Counted from the first letter of the stretch, positions 33,648-46,421 are shown. The stretch is DNA of 64,000 bases from Scedosporium boydii (GCA_002221725.1 NJFT01000025.1:124001-188000), one strand, 5' to 3'. The notes: a model not told the origin generated them from the sequence alone. Translations and numbers: made by a program.

Positions 33648-33741
33648 GGCTGTACCACTACTTCCTACTAGATGAGGAACACGTGTAAAACCCAACTAAT
33701 ACACCGGGTGAGGAAGCAGGGATCCAGGTAGTGGTACAGCC
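33648..33741. repeat. Inverted repeat with 14-bp perfect arms
   Basis: GGCTGTACCACTAC at 33648-33661 is matched by its exact reverse complement at 33728-33741. Inside, CTTCCT (33661-33666) pairs with AGGAAG (33711-33716), and GTGTA pairs with TACAC. The 94-nt unit could fold into a bulged hairpin. It might be an MITE remnant or a structured RNA; nothing shows transcription. Confidence 0.7.
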
Positions 33742-36700
33742 AAACTCGATGCTTGTTGATAAAGGAAAAGCACATGCTTCGATGTCTCCTTCCTGCATTT
33801 TCATTCGCTGTGACGTATCGTAACATGTGCAAGTGTGGCAGGACTAAACGTCAATAGGGTGGTTCCTATCCAAATCCAATGGGTCTGCAGCGAATGATAT
33901 CTCTTGCTAGCGGTGGGGGCGGGGGTTAATCCGTACGCGGTTCTCTCGAGATTAGCTGTTTCTCCTCGCGTTCGCTTTGTTAATTTTTGACATGTGAAAG
34001 TCTGCCCCCATCTATACTTTGAATCGAGCCACCCCCGCCTAACGCTCAACCTGCAACGGCTGACCTGACAGGCCACCGATGCAAACACCCAAAAAAAAGG
34101 AAACAAAAATGAAACCCCCCGTCTTACTTTGTACGTCGACATGCCGCTCTTTTAATCTCGAATGTCGCAATCAATTGATATCTTTCGGCTCGATTTCCTC
34201 GCCTCTACTTCTCGCGAAGGCAACGTTGTGTCCCGTCGGCTCATGATCAAGACTCGGAGCTGATGCCGTTCTCCTCGGGCAATGGCACCAGGTATGAGTG
34301 GCGAAATTCACCTGCTTCGTAACCAGATTACAATTCTGTCCATGACGCCAGGTCAGGTACGATAGCCACATATCGTGGACTCGGTAGAGCGTGCCTCGCT
34401 GCAAGTGCTCCAGTAGGATTTTCGCTTAGCAATGTTAGGCATGACCCTTTTTTCTTTCCTTTTTTTTTCCTCGCTTCGATGTTGGCCTCCCCAACCGCAT
34501 TGAACCCGAGGTTGATGCTTAGCCTCGATTCTTTCGGCGTCTGCATGCAAAGACAGCTGGCTTGTGCTGGCTTTTTTCCCTCCCTTTTCTCGACGAGTGG
34601 CAATAACAATTGAAACCGTCACCATGATACCGTCGCTGTTATAGCTGCCCATTGATGCGGATGCAGTCGTGGTGGGATCAATCGATTTGTGTTAGTGCAA
34701 GATGTGGATGTGCGACCCCTGTCCGATCATCTTCACATGTCAGTCCCAGCTGTGCGGTACATCATGTAGTATGTACTCTGCTGCCAATTGTGCTTGCCAA
34801 TTCCGTCATGATCTGGATGGATTGTGACAGACGCTCAGTTAATGTGGACGAGGATGTGCAAGAGGACATTAATGGTTGAATAGAAGGATCGGCCTGCTAA
34901 TCGCACGTAGATCCCGCACACCAACATCCTACCATTCAACATCTTTGCACGAATGCAGAGTTATGACAATTCTACCATCATCTCTCGGGATAATAGACAG
35001 TTTGAGCGCATGTTCTCGTGTTGCCCCATCTGAGCAGCTGTTTTATTGTCTTCTTAAATAGACCCCTGGAAATACCTATGCTGCGAGACCATGCCCTCCC
35101 TTTAACGATTGCGGCGGCTAACATACAAGGAACAGAGTTCATCCATGGCTCGTGGTTTCGCAAACATCTATTCTGGCGAGGCATGCCATAGTTGTCTATT
35201 TGACTCCTAACAGCAATGAAATTCCTACCGTACGGATCGCTTGTGGAGGCCATATCAAGTATGGGCAGTCCAATATTTCTGGTTCCGCTAGAGTACCCTT
35301 CCGAGGGATCTCGTCGCACTGCCACGGGGCAGATAGATCTGGAGGTTACAGCTCCCTATCCTCTATCCCGCGGGACTCTCGTCTCCCTTCTTGGTCCTGG
35401 CCTAAGGCCGGAAAGAGGGATATAGATGTGGTGAAGACCGTTCCATTCCAGGCTTGGCTTTCTCCATGTTCTGACGACACTACCAAAAATGCTAGCATCA
35501 CTCGTTTAGACGAGGGGCCAAGCAGAAAACGCAACCTTATATTTTGGGAAAGGGCGAGATGTCAAGAGACATTTGGATCACTTTGACAGAAGGGCACAGG
35601 TTACCAAGTGGGACGTGCTCGTTCTAACCATCACAGCTCGGCAGAAGGATATCACGTCGAAAGCAAGATGGGCGATCTCTTCTCCTTGCCAGGTGGCCAG
35701 ATTCCCAGCTTTGAAAGGAAAGGGTACTGTCTCTCCCAGCGCCAAGACTCGCTTTTCCAAGGATTGGAGGCAGGGCCTTTGGGAGCAGACAAATCCCATA
35801 GAACCCAATACCTCCGAAGCACATCGAGCCTCATCGAAGTCTTCCCCGTTTCTCCTCTCGGGTATCCCCGGGTCTGTTGTCGACCATCTCAGCCGTATAT
35901 GTATTGAGCCGCTAGAGAGCGATGCGACCTAATGTCGGCCCACGGCGTGTATAAACCCCGATGTGACAGTTAGGAGTTGGCTCTATGGGAGCTAGGTCAG
36001 AGTAGGTACGCAACGCCCACGCCCATACTCTAAGCTGTCATTGGAGGCGTCACAAATAAGGTAAAGACACGGCGGTGTCGTGCACAAGGCGACATCGCTG
36101 CCCACTATGAACGGTATCTGCAATCATGGAGCCGATTGAATCCCCTCGCTGCTGCGGTAAGGCGATCCAGGCCCATCCCTGGGGATAGGCAAGGGAAAGA
36201 AACGCAACCTTCAAGCGTGTGGGTGCACGGGTTCGATGTTGCATTATCCATGAACCTCCTACAGCTTGCCCTCTTCAGGGGAAACCGCTGGATGAGAGTG
36301 CAATGGGAAAATATTGTGATGTATATCACGCTCACTCAAAGGAGAGACTCATATAAGGCTGACTATCGAGTTTTGCGAAAGACAGGGGAAATCAGCGAGT
36401 GTGTTACGAGTTACGGATGCCGTGACCATACTGAGAGCCCTCCATGGCTAAGCATCAGCACTTGCTAGCACTTGACTAAGTCTTATAGCTTGGTCAGCGA
36501 TAACTGAGATAACATGTCTGGGCATGCGGCGTCGTCAATCCTCGACTCGTCTCTCAGGTCGCCTTTCCCTTCGGGAACTGCAGCGGCGATCATAGCCGAC
36601 TTCCCGGCCACCAGCCTCGCTAGAGACGCCCCAGGGAGCCCGCGTACTTCTCTTACGACGCACTCATCATAAGTAAGACTACACTGACAAGTGGTTCTTA

Positions 36701-38371
36701 TCCGGTAGATGGAGTAATAATAATAAACCCACCACCTAACTGCCTTGGCTTCTCGCACGGGCTGTGGTTGTTCAGTTACTTTATCAGCCGAGCCGCGCCG
36801 TATTGTTCGAACTGGTCAACTTATCATGGCCGGACGCTAGACTGGAAGCGTAGGTCAATTAATTTCTAACTGTCTTCTAACATCGTGGTCGATGAAGTGT
36901 TGTTGGAAGAGACCTGGGAAAAAAACGATATTGGGGTCATTAAGACTCCGCAAAGACGGGTTACTGTGCCTTGCGTGTCCGGCACAATGACTGCATCTTG
37001 CAAAGTGAGCTATTCTGGAAGGATATGCGACCTGCGCAATGACCATGCTTGTTTCAAGTGTCCGTCCCCATCTTGGATGTCAAGTTTCGTGTTTGCGGGA
37101 GAGGCACCGCTTCGTTGCCATCTGCGAAGATTTCCGTCATCGAATCGGGCAAAGGTCGGACTAGCCCATGCTACGGTGACTTACCGAAGTGCACAGTTGA
37201 ACCGTGGGAACGAAGTATAGATTTTCAACCCGGGTGATCGATGCTCTCTAGCCTCCAGCCACCATCCGACTCCTCGGGCTATGTAGCTCTCTCAGCTATT
37301 ATTCCCTCCCGCCACCTTTCCACTAGGAGAGGCGCATGTTTCATGTTGCACCCCTCTCCCATCCCGACAAGAATTGGCAGTAGAGGGAGAGTTGCGGTCT
37401 ACACTTTGGCAGTGGCGAGAACTCGTGATGGGTAAACTTAATCCTTGGGCTTTTTCAAAGTTTCACTGGTATGTTTGGGTAAAAGAGGCAATTCCTTGAA
37501 GTCTGTCCTGAGTCAGAATAGCCTTCTGTCTCGTAGTCTGCGGGACTCCTTCCCGTCGCCCTCAACTTTGTCCTCTCTGAGAGGTGGAAGGCGAGGGATT
37601 GTCCGATCCTGAGCAAGCCTGTGGCCTGCGGCTGGCGGTTAAAGGTGATGTTCGTCGGCCGGCCAGGGCAGCCAACTTTGAGGTAGATCTTCGGAGGGGT
37701 GTAGGGCTATCACGGATCCCATTGCCTTTCTTGTCTATCACCATGACCATCGTATCGTCCTTTTGAGCAAAGAAGGGTCCGCACGACCGGCTTCGGCACT
37801 GGTCAGGTTCATCGGTCCACCATACGAACAGAGACGGAAAAGGATTTTCGGCAGGGTGCCAATCGAGGGGCCATGGTAGGTTTGTGCATATCGCTTACAG
37901 GTAGAGCTCTTCAGGCCGCTGATTGGCCCAGCGGATTGAGATGAAACTCTGCCTAATTTTGGAAGATCCTAAATCTGAAACCCAACATGATGACTTTCGT
38001 CGTACCGGACCCTGTCCCCCGCCTGCAGAGAAAGACCAGACTGGGAATACTCGCGCATGGACGAAGAACATGCAAGCAAGCTTGAATGCCGCTGATGGGC
38101 GTGTTCTAGATCTCCAAAGGAAATATTACAGTCTGAGTTTGTAATACCATAAATGTCTTTGGTAGTAACCGTTCCTGGTCGGCATCGTGAGGAAAAGCAA
38201 CATCATCATCCGAATCTTTCACTTTCATAGGAAGTCCTAATGGGCTGGCGGCTTTACAAACACGAAGTATGAGATGCTGTTGTCGAAGGGTCACAAACCC
38301 ACGAGAACAGGCATGGTAGACCGAGTGGCGGTGCTGGCGATACTACCATGAGGTCCAAGAGCAGATGGACA

Positions 38372-41300
38372 TACGAAGTAAGAAAGCTGGTCGACGCTAC
38401 TGCAGACTGATCGTACAATTTCTACAAAGTCCGAGGCATGCGTGAGTCCAGTGGGAGCTCACTTGCTCAAAGCTCAAGATGCAGCTAGGGATTGGTTTAA
38501 TTCTGGTTGATCACGACTCCTTGCATAGGAAGTGAGCATGCTTATTAGCAGTCGGTAGTACAAACCATTTTCCCAGCAAAGGGACAACAGGGGACAATGG
38601 ACCAAGTTTCAGAATCGCCCAAGGGGGATCAAACGGCCACCGCCTTTTAGATAGATGTCGGGGTGAGTTCCCGTTGGCTCGATTTAGTGAAGGCATTTTC
38701 GTCCTGGGCAACAAGAGGCGGGATGAGGCGGGCTGCCGGGATAATGCATTTTCCCCAAGTGCCCCGTCCTTCGCCCTTCCAAGGCCATCGGCGGCTACGG
38801 GGAGAAGTGTGGCCTTAAGCTCCCCGCTAACCATCTGTCAGACCGTGAAAGGTCGGTGGCTCCCGCTTCGCCCACCTGTCCACGGACCTATCCGAGTCTT
38901 CACCATTCCAAACCATCGTGGTTATCAGTCTGAACCCCAATTACTTCTTGAGATGCCGAGGTACTTTGCAAGTGAAAAGGAAAGGCCATGGCACGAGGAA
39001 CAAGAAGGTTCGTGGCGTTTCGCACAACGATCAAAGGAAACAGAAGAAAAGGAGCAAATAGCAATGGCGCTAGACCTTCCCCCGCCTCTATTATAGTCTC
39101 CCTGCGACGCTGATAATATTTATCATACGAAGTATAACCTGGACTGCGAATGGGCCAGGCCCTAGAGGATGCACCAAAGTGCTGCTAGGCGACCGATATT
39201 GATGCTCTTTGCATGTGTGTGCTTTGTCCCAGAGATGCTGGTAGGAAGATGGTACCGTGGTTCATAGATAGGCGATAAAAGATCAGTGTTCATGGCAGAC
39301 GAGAACCATAGTGCTCAGTATTTCGTCGGTGAAAATCGCCAACCTTCGAGCCGGGATTCCCCTTCTGAGTTTCTACTGTCATTGAGAAGGAGCCTCGACT
39401 CAACTTCGTTGGCGCCATACCTCCCTCTTATTAAGTCCAAGAAGAAACCGCAAGAGAGGGCGTGGCTGTTAAGGGTTACTTCGGTTGTTGTCGATTGAAT
39501 TATTGGCAGAGAGCTCGGGAATAAAAGCTTGGCACTCTTCGTTGTTCTCTGCTGTCTGCTGTCGTGGTTGGCAGTACATTTGGGAGGGAGGCGTGTGTGA
39601 GACTGCGAGAACGAAGGACGAAGTACCTCAGTCCAACCAGAAACCAGAAAATGAGATCAGAACATTCTGTGGGTGGTGGAGTTTGTATTCCTCCGCACAC
39701 CCACCGACTTCATGCGACTGGTTTGGTGCCTTAGCGCCATTCTGAAGCATTGCGCCAGGGGCGTTTCAAAATTTCAGGGATTGGTGGCTGTCTCGGCGCG
39801 GGGTTATGACTGGCAATCCGTGCTTAATTCGTACTTCGTACTCTGGAGTGAAGATATACGAGAGAGATGGAGAGGAGAGATGCAAGCAGACCCAAGAGGA
39901 GTCAACCTAATGTTATTACTATTATTATTGCTTTGTACGAAGTAGTTTCCGTTGCGATCAGTGCCCATCCACCCATCCATCCATCGATCTTAACAACATC
40001 GGTCAAGGGTCACAGAGCCAACATGCGGTCTTGGGTGGGAAGGATATTTGCTGAAGAATAGTACGAAGTAGGAGTCTACGCCCATAGCATGAAATGGCAA
40101 AGAGGGTAACATCAATACTTTCGTGAGATGGGAAGAAAAAAAAAGAAAATAAAAAAACAACGGGCCGGTTCCTGGTACTATGAAGTACCGAAAAATACAA
40201 CTAGGGCTTTCCGCTCTGGCTTTATCGGGTTCTGAACTTAGATATACTTTGTACGAGGAGGGTCGCAGCACTCTGACATCCAAGTGTCATTGATCATGGC
40301 TGCCAAGACCTCCCTACTCGTACATCGAGTCCGCCCAAAAAGTAATTTCGATCATGCGTGACACGGACGACTTCGTACTCTTTTTCGTATGTGCTTGCAA
40401 GTTGTACCCTACTACCCTACTCTGGCCAGCCGTGAAGGTGTTTGGGCTCTGATCAGGTGCATCTGGGAGTACGAAGCGGTGTCCGTGGTGTGTGCCTTGC
40501 AGGTCTCGCCAAACCGCATGAATGGACACGGTCAATGGAGAAGCAGTGTACGATGTACGATGTATGTAGAATGGGTGGATGACTGTATGGTACTTCACAT
40601 GGTCTGGGGTGCTGAAATTCATCCCTTGACAGACGGGGATTTTCAACTTCGTGAGAAGGCAAAAAGCAAAGAATGAGCGAAAATACTAGTAATTAAACCA
40701 TCATCGAAATGCGACAGTTACACTCGGTTACTGCCTGTCTCTCTTCCCTTCTAGCTGTCAACACACAAGTACTTCGCACTTCAAACTTGGTACATTGAGA
40801 GAGATTAATCGAAGCATTGGAAGATCTGCCTGTACCTCGTGCGAAGTAATTCTGCCCCATCAAAACGTAGATTAGGAAGGGGAATACTTGTATTCGTACA
40901 TTGATAAATGAAATATTAATAGCAAGTCCGTCCCTACTTCGCAGTCAAATTGGAAAGATTGCCCGAGCTACTGTTGTCGCACAGGCTCACTGACTTGCGA
41001 GAGTGGATTTGGACAGGATTCCTGACCAGGCCCTTTCCCTGCACAGTATTTACAAGTCTACTACTGTCCTGGAAGCAAGATTTGATCAATTTACTGACTT
41101 CCGATGACGATTCATCAAATCGTGAAGCATGGCGTTGATGATCGCGAATCGCCTGCTGCTAAAGTTAGCATCTCCCGATCGCTCTAAGCCAATGTGCTAT
41201 TTCTAAGCTCTTTCCCGAATCCTGTGCCTTCTTGGGCGGTTAGAGCGAAGTTCATGCATCCTCTCAACCACTTGGTCTTCCTGGCAGGGAATGCACTGTC

Positions 41301-41986
41301 CCGGTTGTCCTTCTGTACAATGCACACTGTACGGAGAAAGGCCCCACAGTAATTGTACACCAGACGCCATGTCGAAAATGGAATGTGATTTGTGCTAGCG
41401 CGGATTTGAGCGTGGCATTTGGTTTAGGTTAACGGAACGGTGTGGGTTGGCTCTCTGTTTCCGAAATAGAACCTAATAACTTGGTGAACAAATAAGACGT
41501 ATACTTCGTACTTCGTACTGCCACACAGTGCACGAAGGCCGCGAAGAAACAAATCGACTTCGTAGCCAACAGAGCCTGCGTCCGGGTCGCCTCCGGCTCA
41601 CCCACGTCGCTCACCCGACGACGTGGTCTGGATCTTGATCTCGAAGAGTGAGACTTCAGTATGTCTTCCTGCTCTTCTTGGGTTGGTGATTGAGAAGAGA
41701 AATATCAAATAATCCGTCAACTTCCCATATACTGGGTGGTGATAGGTGTCGAATCCTTGGGTCATCCGTCCATTCCATAGATCTGCTTGACTCGAAAAAA
41801 GGAATAAAAAAAATTGAGACCATCTCACAACAACCACACACTCTCTCACTTTGTAGACAGCCTTGCACACTTCGTACGAGACCTCAACTCTGATGAAGTG
41901 GCTCTACGAAGTAAGTCTGCTCATCCTCTCAACTTGCCAAATGCCGGGAGACGCACGCTATGCTGTGGGCCTGGGTGTACGAAGTA
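38372..41986. repeat. Cluster of nine exact TACGAAGTA-type motifs
   Basis: Exact copies start at 38372, 39126, 39832, 39936, 40062, 41502, 41509, 41905 and 41978, in both orientations. The pair at 41502/41509 overlaps. Several one-mismatch forms lie between them (for example near 39618, 40178, 40369, 41525 and 41866). No coding exon is present. Function is unknown. Confidence 0.8.
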
Positions 41987-42169
41987 CTCTGAGCTTTTTC
42001 TCCCTTTCTTTTCTTTTCTTTCTTTTTCGCCCACCTACAAATTGGCTTAAGTCACTGCACTCCACTCCCGCTCCTCACCAGACCGATTCAACTGGCTGGT
42101 GGTGCCTTTGGTCGCGACCGAAGGGTACCTTTTCTGGCGGCGCTTTCCTTTTCGCTTCGCTCTTCGTAC

Positions 42170-42640
42170 GCCCCGAATTACTACACACACCCCTGAAAAC
42201 CCACAAACCCACCCCCCACGCCCCACAGCGCGATTCCCACGATTCCACTCTTTCCCTTCCCACCTCTCGAATTCCCCCCTTCGCCTTTTATCCTCCAACC
42301 TTTCACACCAGGGACGCAGCTCGGCCTCTCTTCCCTTCAATGTCGCTCTCCCCTCCCCCATCCCCGTCTGTTGAAAATCATTAAACCCCAGGTCGTCCGC
42401 CCATTCTCAAACTCTTCTGAAATCTCTCTTTCTTGTCTCAAATCTCCCCTTCCCCAGGTCTCCTTCGACTCCCCCCTTTTTGCCCCCCATTTCCTTTTTG
42501 CTCTGCCCCCTGGCCCTCGGTGCCGTGCCTCGTCAGCCAGAGCCTGATCGTTTCTTCCCATCGCTTTCCTGCCCCGGGGCACATCGGTTCTCTCGCTCTC
42601 CGTCCCATCAGTTTCTCAGACATTGTTCGTCGCATGCTTG
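42170..42640 (+). promoter_or_regulatory. Pyrimidine-rich promoter/leader tract of steA
   Basis: The plus strand is dominated by C and T here, with several further CT-rich patches down to about 43150, ahead of the steA ATG at 43225. CT-rich tracts next to transcription starts are usual in filamentous fungi. The exact transcription start cannot be read from sequence. Confidence 0.4.
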
Positions 42641-43224
42641 CTCATCACTACTGAGTAGTTATTGCAACGAACCTGGCTGTGTAATTGATCAACTGTACAC
42701 AGGACTGTTGCCATCAGGTTTTGTCTATTACACTTTCGTTTCTATAAACATTTTTTAATTCATTCGGTCGATTGTTTCGTGTATTGTGGGCCGCATCAAC
42801 AGCGATCCCGCCAAATCCCAACGTCCATCATCCTATCGCGACGGGTCGAAGCTTGCCCATTTGCTTGACGCAGGCTAGCATCGCTCTTGAACATTTTATT
42901 GTTGTCGCCCGGGCTGGCCTCGAGTTTATATTTTATTGCATTTTTTCCTCGTCCTCGTCCCTGTCACGAATCTCTGAGAGTTTTATTCGGCGACATCACT
43001 GGCATTCATCAGGCCCAGGCAGCGCCTGCACTCCTTCCACACCACTACGGTAACCATTTTCATTAACACGTCTCTTTTCCTACGTCGATTTTCGGTCGTT
43101 TCCTCATATCGGACAACCCTTACGTCCGCCCTTCTCCTCCCTCAAAGCCTCCGCTTGCCCCACGGCATAGTGCGCATGAGAGAGCTGTTGCGAGCTCGAC
43201 CATCTCCATTCTCTTGAGCCCCTC

Positions 43225-45740
43225 ATGTACTCGCAGAATGCAGCAATGGCTGCTCCTCAGAAGCCCGAAACTTTCATGCTGAGCACCGAGGCTCAACAAG
43301 CGCTCCCTCATGATGCCCAAGTCGCTCTTCAACAAGTGGACAATCGTAAGTTGCTTCTCCCCTGAACAAACCGAACCGAACCCCCAAAGACAATTATCAC
43401 TAACTCTCTCAAAAGTGAAATATTTCCTTCTATCAGCGCCTGTAGATTGGCAACCCGATCAATACATCCGCCGCTTCTTGCTCCCCACCGGCGAGTACGT
43501 CTCTTGTGTTCTCTGGAACAATCTTTTCCACATCTCCGGCACCGATATTGTGCGATGCCTATCCTTCAGGTTTCAAGCCTTCGGACGACCAGTAAAGAAC
43601 CCCAAGAAGTTCGAAGAGGGTATCTTTTCCGATCTCAGAAACCTAAAATCGGGCACCGATGCCTCCCTCGAGGAACCAAAGAGTCCTTTTCTCGACTTCC
43701 TTTACAAGAACAACTGCATCCGAACGCAGAAGAAGCAGAAGGTCTTTTATTGGTACAGCGTCCCTCATGATCGCCTCTTCCTCGACGCCTTGGAGCGTGA
43801 CTTGAAGCGTGAGAAGATGGGACAAGAAGCCACCACGGTTGCTGTTAGCGAACCGGCGCTGTCGTTCCAGTACGATTCGTCTCAGTCGCTCTACGAGCAG
43901 CTGACCAAAGCCCAACAAGCGAATTCTTCTTCCTTCAACGCGCAGCAGGTAAATTTTTCCCAAGCGCAGGCAACCTCCCCGGTAATGAGGGCCATGGACT
44001 CGATGCCCCCTCCCCAGATGATACCCCAACCCGTTGCCCCTTTAGTGGATGGGATGGACGCCATGGCGGCTTACGGAACGATGGCCATGGGTCCAGTGAT
44101 GAATCAGCAGGTGATCAAACGGGAGCCTGATATGAACCGGGTGCAGTACAATCAGAATGGCGTCCCCGTTGCGCAAGCCCACCAGCGACATGCTTCTATG
44201 CCCGCATACGGTCTGGAATACTCGCCCGCGCCATCCTTTGTGTCCTCCCATTATGAGGACTACAGCAACCGGGGTATTTCTTTCGAGCCCATGACTCCAC
44301 CTCAACAAGCGCTGGCTATCAGTGCTGAGCCCGCCTATATTGCCAACGAAGAAACCGGGCTCTATACCGCTATCCCGGATCACCTGGCAGGCGTAAATGG
44401 CCTTGGCGGCATGATTCAACTTCCGCCCTCGAATCTGGCTGGCAGCCAGTTCCCCCGTGCATACGGAACCAACAACGTCTATTCTGTCATCGAAGGCTCC
44501 CCAACGTACAAGCAGAGGAGAAGGCGCTCTTCAATCCCCCCTTCCATGTCAGCTATGGCTGCCGCCACTGGCATGCCGACAGCTGTTGCGCCGCCCAACC
44601 ACCGACCCTCCGATCTGCGAAGGTCGGTCTCGGCGTCTGTCGGTCCGGTTCCCGAGGGCGAGGAGTCCGCGGATAACTCCCCCCCCGGCTTGACCTACAG
44701 CGCCATGTCAATCAGCAGCCAGCAGCACAAAGAGATGCTCGAGCTCTCGCGTCACGGAACGCCTCTTTCCGCCGTTGAGGGAAGCCCGGCTCTCAACCCC
44801 ATGTCTCTTCAGCAGGACTTTAGCCAATTGGCGGGCGAGGAGCTTCCAGGCGACGTCAGTGTGAAGGCAATGCATGCCCATGCCGCCCCTAGTGGTGTTG
44901 TTCGTCGCGCTCGGTCCGCCACGGTGATGGAACTGGGCCCTTACCCCCAGAAGTCGCATTCCTGCCCAATTCCCACGTGCGGACGCCTTTTCAAGCGGCT
45001 CGAACATCTTAAGCGGTAAGAACTCGAACTTGATTTTCATTTGTGTCAACTTTCCTCTCTGCCACCTGCCGTGAAATCTGACCATAAATTCCAGACATGT
45101 GAGAACACATACACAAGAAAGACCCTACATCTGCCCACATTGTAGCAAGGCGTTCTCCAGATCAGACAACCTAGCACAGTATGCCCCCCTCTTTCTCTTG
45201 TCTCGTTTCTTTTGTCGCTTTCATTTGTCTCCGTTTGGGTGATGTCACTGCGATTACGGCAAACCCTGGTGCGCAGTTATACGAAGCGGAACCCAACCTA
45301 GCGTGTCGCCCACTGCCATCCACAGCACCTTTTATACTCGCACGGTTGTGTTGCTACGTGGGGGATGACGATGAAGGACTGGTTTATCTTGGGAAGATGA
45401 ACGTGGACTGACATGATTTTGGCCTATTAGGCATAAGAGGACCCATGACCGACCAGACGGTACCGGCGAGGGATCTGCATATAACCTTTCTGGCGAGGAA
45501 GAAGAAGAGTACTCGGGCGAAGACCAATTAGGCTCTGTCGAGGAGGCTTCTCCCACGTCGGAAAATGCGTATGTGCCCGCATCACTTAATGCTGTCGCGA
45601 ACGGAGCGACGTCTGGCTCGAATGGAGTTGCGCCTGCGGCTAGTATGCCCCCAACTTCTGCATACAACAGCCTTCAAACTCTCAGTATGCCGATGACGAT
45701 GAGCACGCCCCAGTCCATCAATGCTGGCGGTATGATGTGA
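43225..45740 (+). CDS. steA: Ste12-type homeodomain/C2H2 transcription factor SteA
   Basis: SteA/Ste12 acts downstream of the Fus3/Kss1-type MAP kinase pathway and controls mating, fruiting bodies and invasive growth. Four exons join in phase: 43225-43345, 43416-45015, 45095-45178 and 45431-45740, giving 704 residues. The STE domain (about 40-170) reads [40 protein letters not shown] and [20 protein letters not shown]. The middle is Gln/Pro/Ser-rich, with a basic patch [11 protein letters not shown] typical of filamentous Ste12. Two C2H2 fingers lie near the C-terminus: [18 protein letters not shown] (finger 1) and [20 protein letters not shown] (finger 2). The ATG at 43225 is preceded by CTC. 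The introns at 45016-45094 and 45179-45430 cut inside the two fingers. The 84-nt third exon is phase 2 on both sides, so skipping it keeps the frame. Yeast Ste12 lacks these fingers. Confidence 0.95.
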
Positions 45741-46421
45741 GGTGCAGTTGTGGCTTTTATTCAGTTTCTCTCTGATTCCCCCTTTCTTCTTTTCTTCATT
45801 TTCAATGAGTTGGGGGAAGGCATCTATCTCATTGGGCACGAGCTTGGCGTTTCCGTTTTCTTGGGGCTTCTGCGGCTTTTTCTTCCTGTTTGTTTTCTTC
45901 CCATTTTTGCTGGAACCATTCTTCGTCTTTTTTTCTCGTTTATTTTTCTCTTCTCTCTTCTTTTTTATCCTACCTTTTTTGCTTTTATACCTGCCATTTT
46001 TTTTTTCTCTCTTTCGTATGTCGAGCCAATGTTGAAGGTGGAATATTGTAAGCTTCGGCTCATAGAAGGGGAGGGGTCTTTGGGTTCGAAAAATGGAAAC
46101 GGTGCTACTTCGAAGGGGAAATTTAGGAGAATATTCCCACCATTCATGATAAATGTGGTATTCCAACCCATATCCGCTGTATATATATTATATATATTGT
46201 TTCGTGATTCTTCGTTGCCTATTAGTCTTGGTGAGATGAGCTCGGTTGGCTTGGACGTTGACTTCAACGTTGCGCCCTCGTCAAGACATTGGCGTTACTA
46301 ACAGTATGATGCCGCGTATTGTGCGTCTTTATAGGTCGGCATTTCCCTGCTTAATGTGACGCTCCCATCTCGAGACATGGCCCGCTAGCTAGATCTCTGC
46401 CCGCCTATTATACAGACAGCC
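45741..46421. other. Convergent intergenic region (steA / Faf1-like gene)
   Basis: This 680-bp spacer is very T- and C-rich on the plus strand from about 45770 to 46020, fitting a long steA 3' UTR. The apparent 183- and 194-codon open frames on either strand are products of this low-complexity sequence. Confidence 0.6.

Larger units (their letters stand above)
33209..43224. other. 10-kb gene-poor region upstream of steA
   Basis: No gene can be supported in this stretch, the longest without one in the window. It lies between divergent start codons (Cap20 gene on minus, steA on plus). Open frames reach at most 173 codons and lack recognisable domains. It holds nine exact TACGAAGTA/TACTTCGTA motifs between 38372 and 41986, many degenerate ones, an inverted repeat at 33648-33741, and a weak HET-like coding remnant near 35.1 kb. 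From about 42.0 kb onward the plus strand is strongly pyrimidine-rich, as in long fungal promoters and leaders. No transposase, reverse transcriptase or terminal repeat was recognised. Confidence 0.5.

Noticed and set aside
38674..39096. A 140-codon plus-strand open frame in the gene-poor region
   Set aside because: The sequence has no recognisable motif, and no splice partner extends it.
41863..42384. A 173-codon plus-strand open frame upstream of steA
   Set aside because: It is made of Pro/Ser/Phe-rich translation of CT-rich promoter sequence and shows no family pattern.
33209..43224. Secondary-metabolite or defence gene cluster hidden in the gene-poor region
   Set aside because: No synthase, tailoring enzyme, transporter or nuclease motif is readable in any frame.
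45582..46301. Open frames of 183-194 codons on both strands
   Set aside because: They are low-complexity Lys/Arg or Phe/Leu readings of a T-rich 3' UTR.
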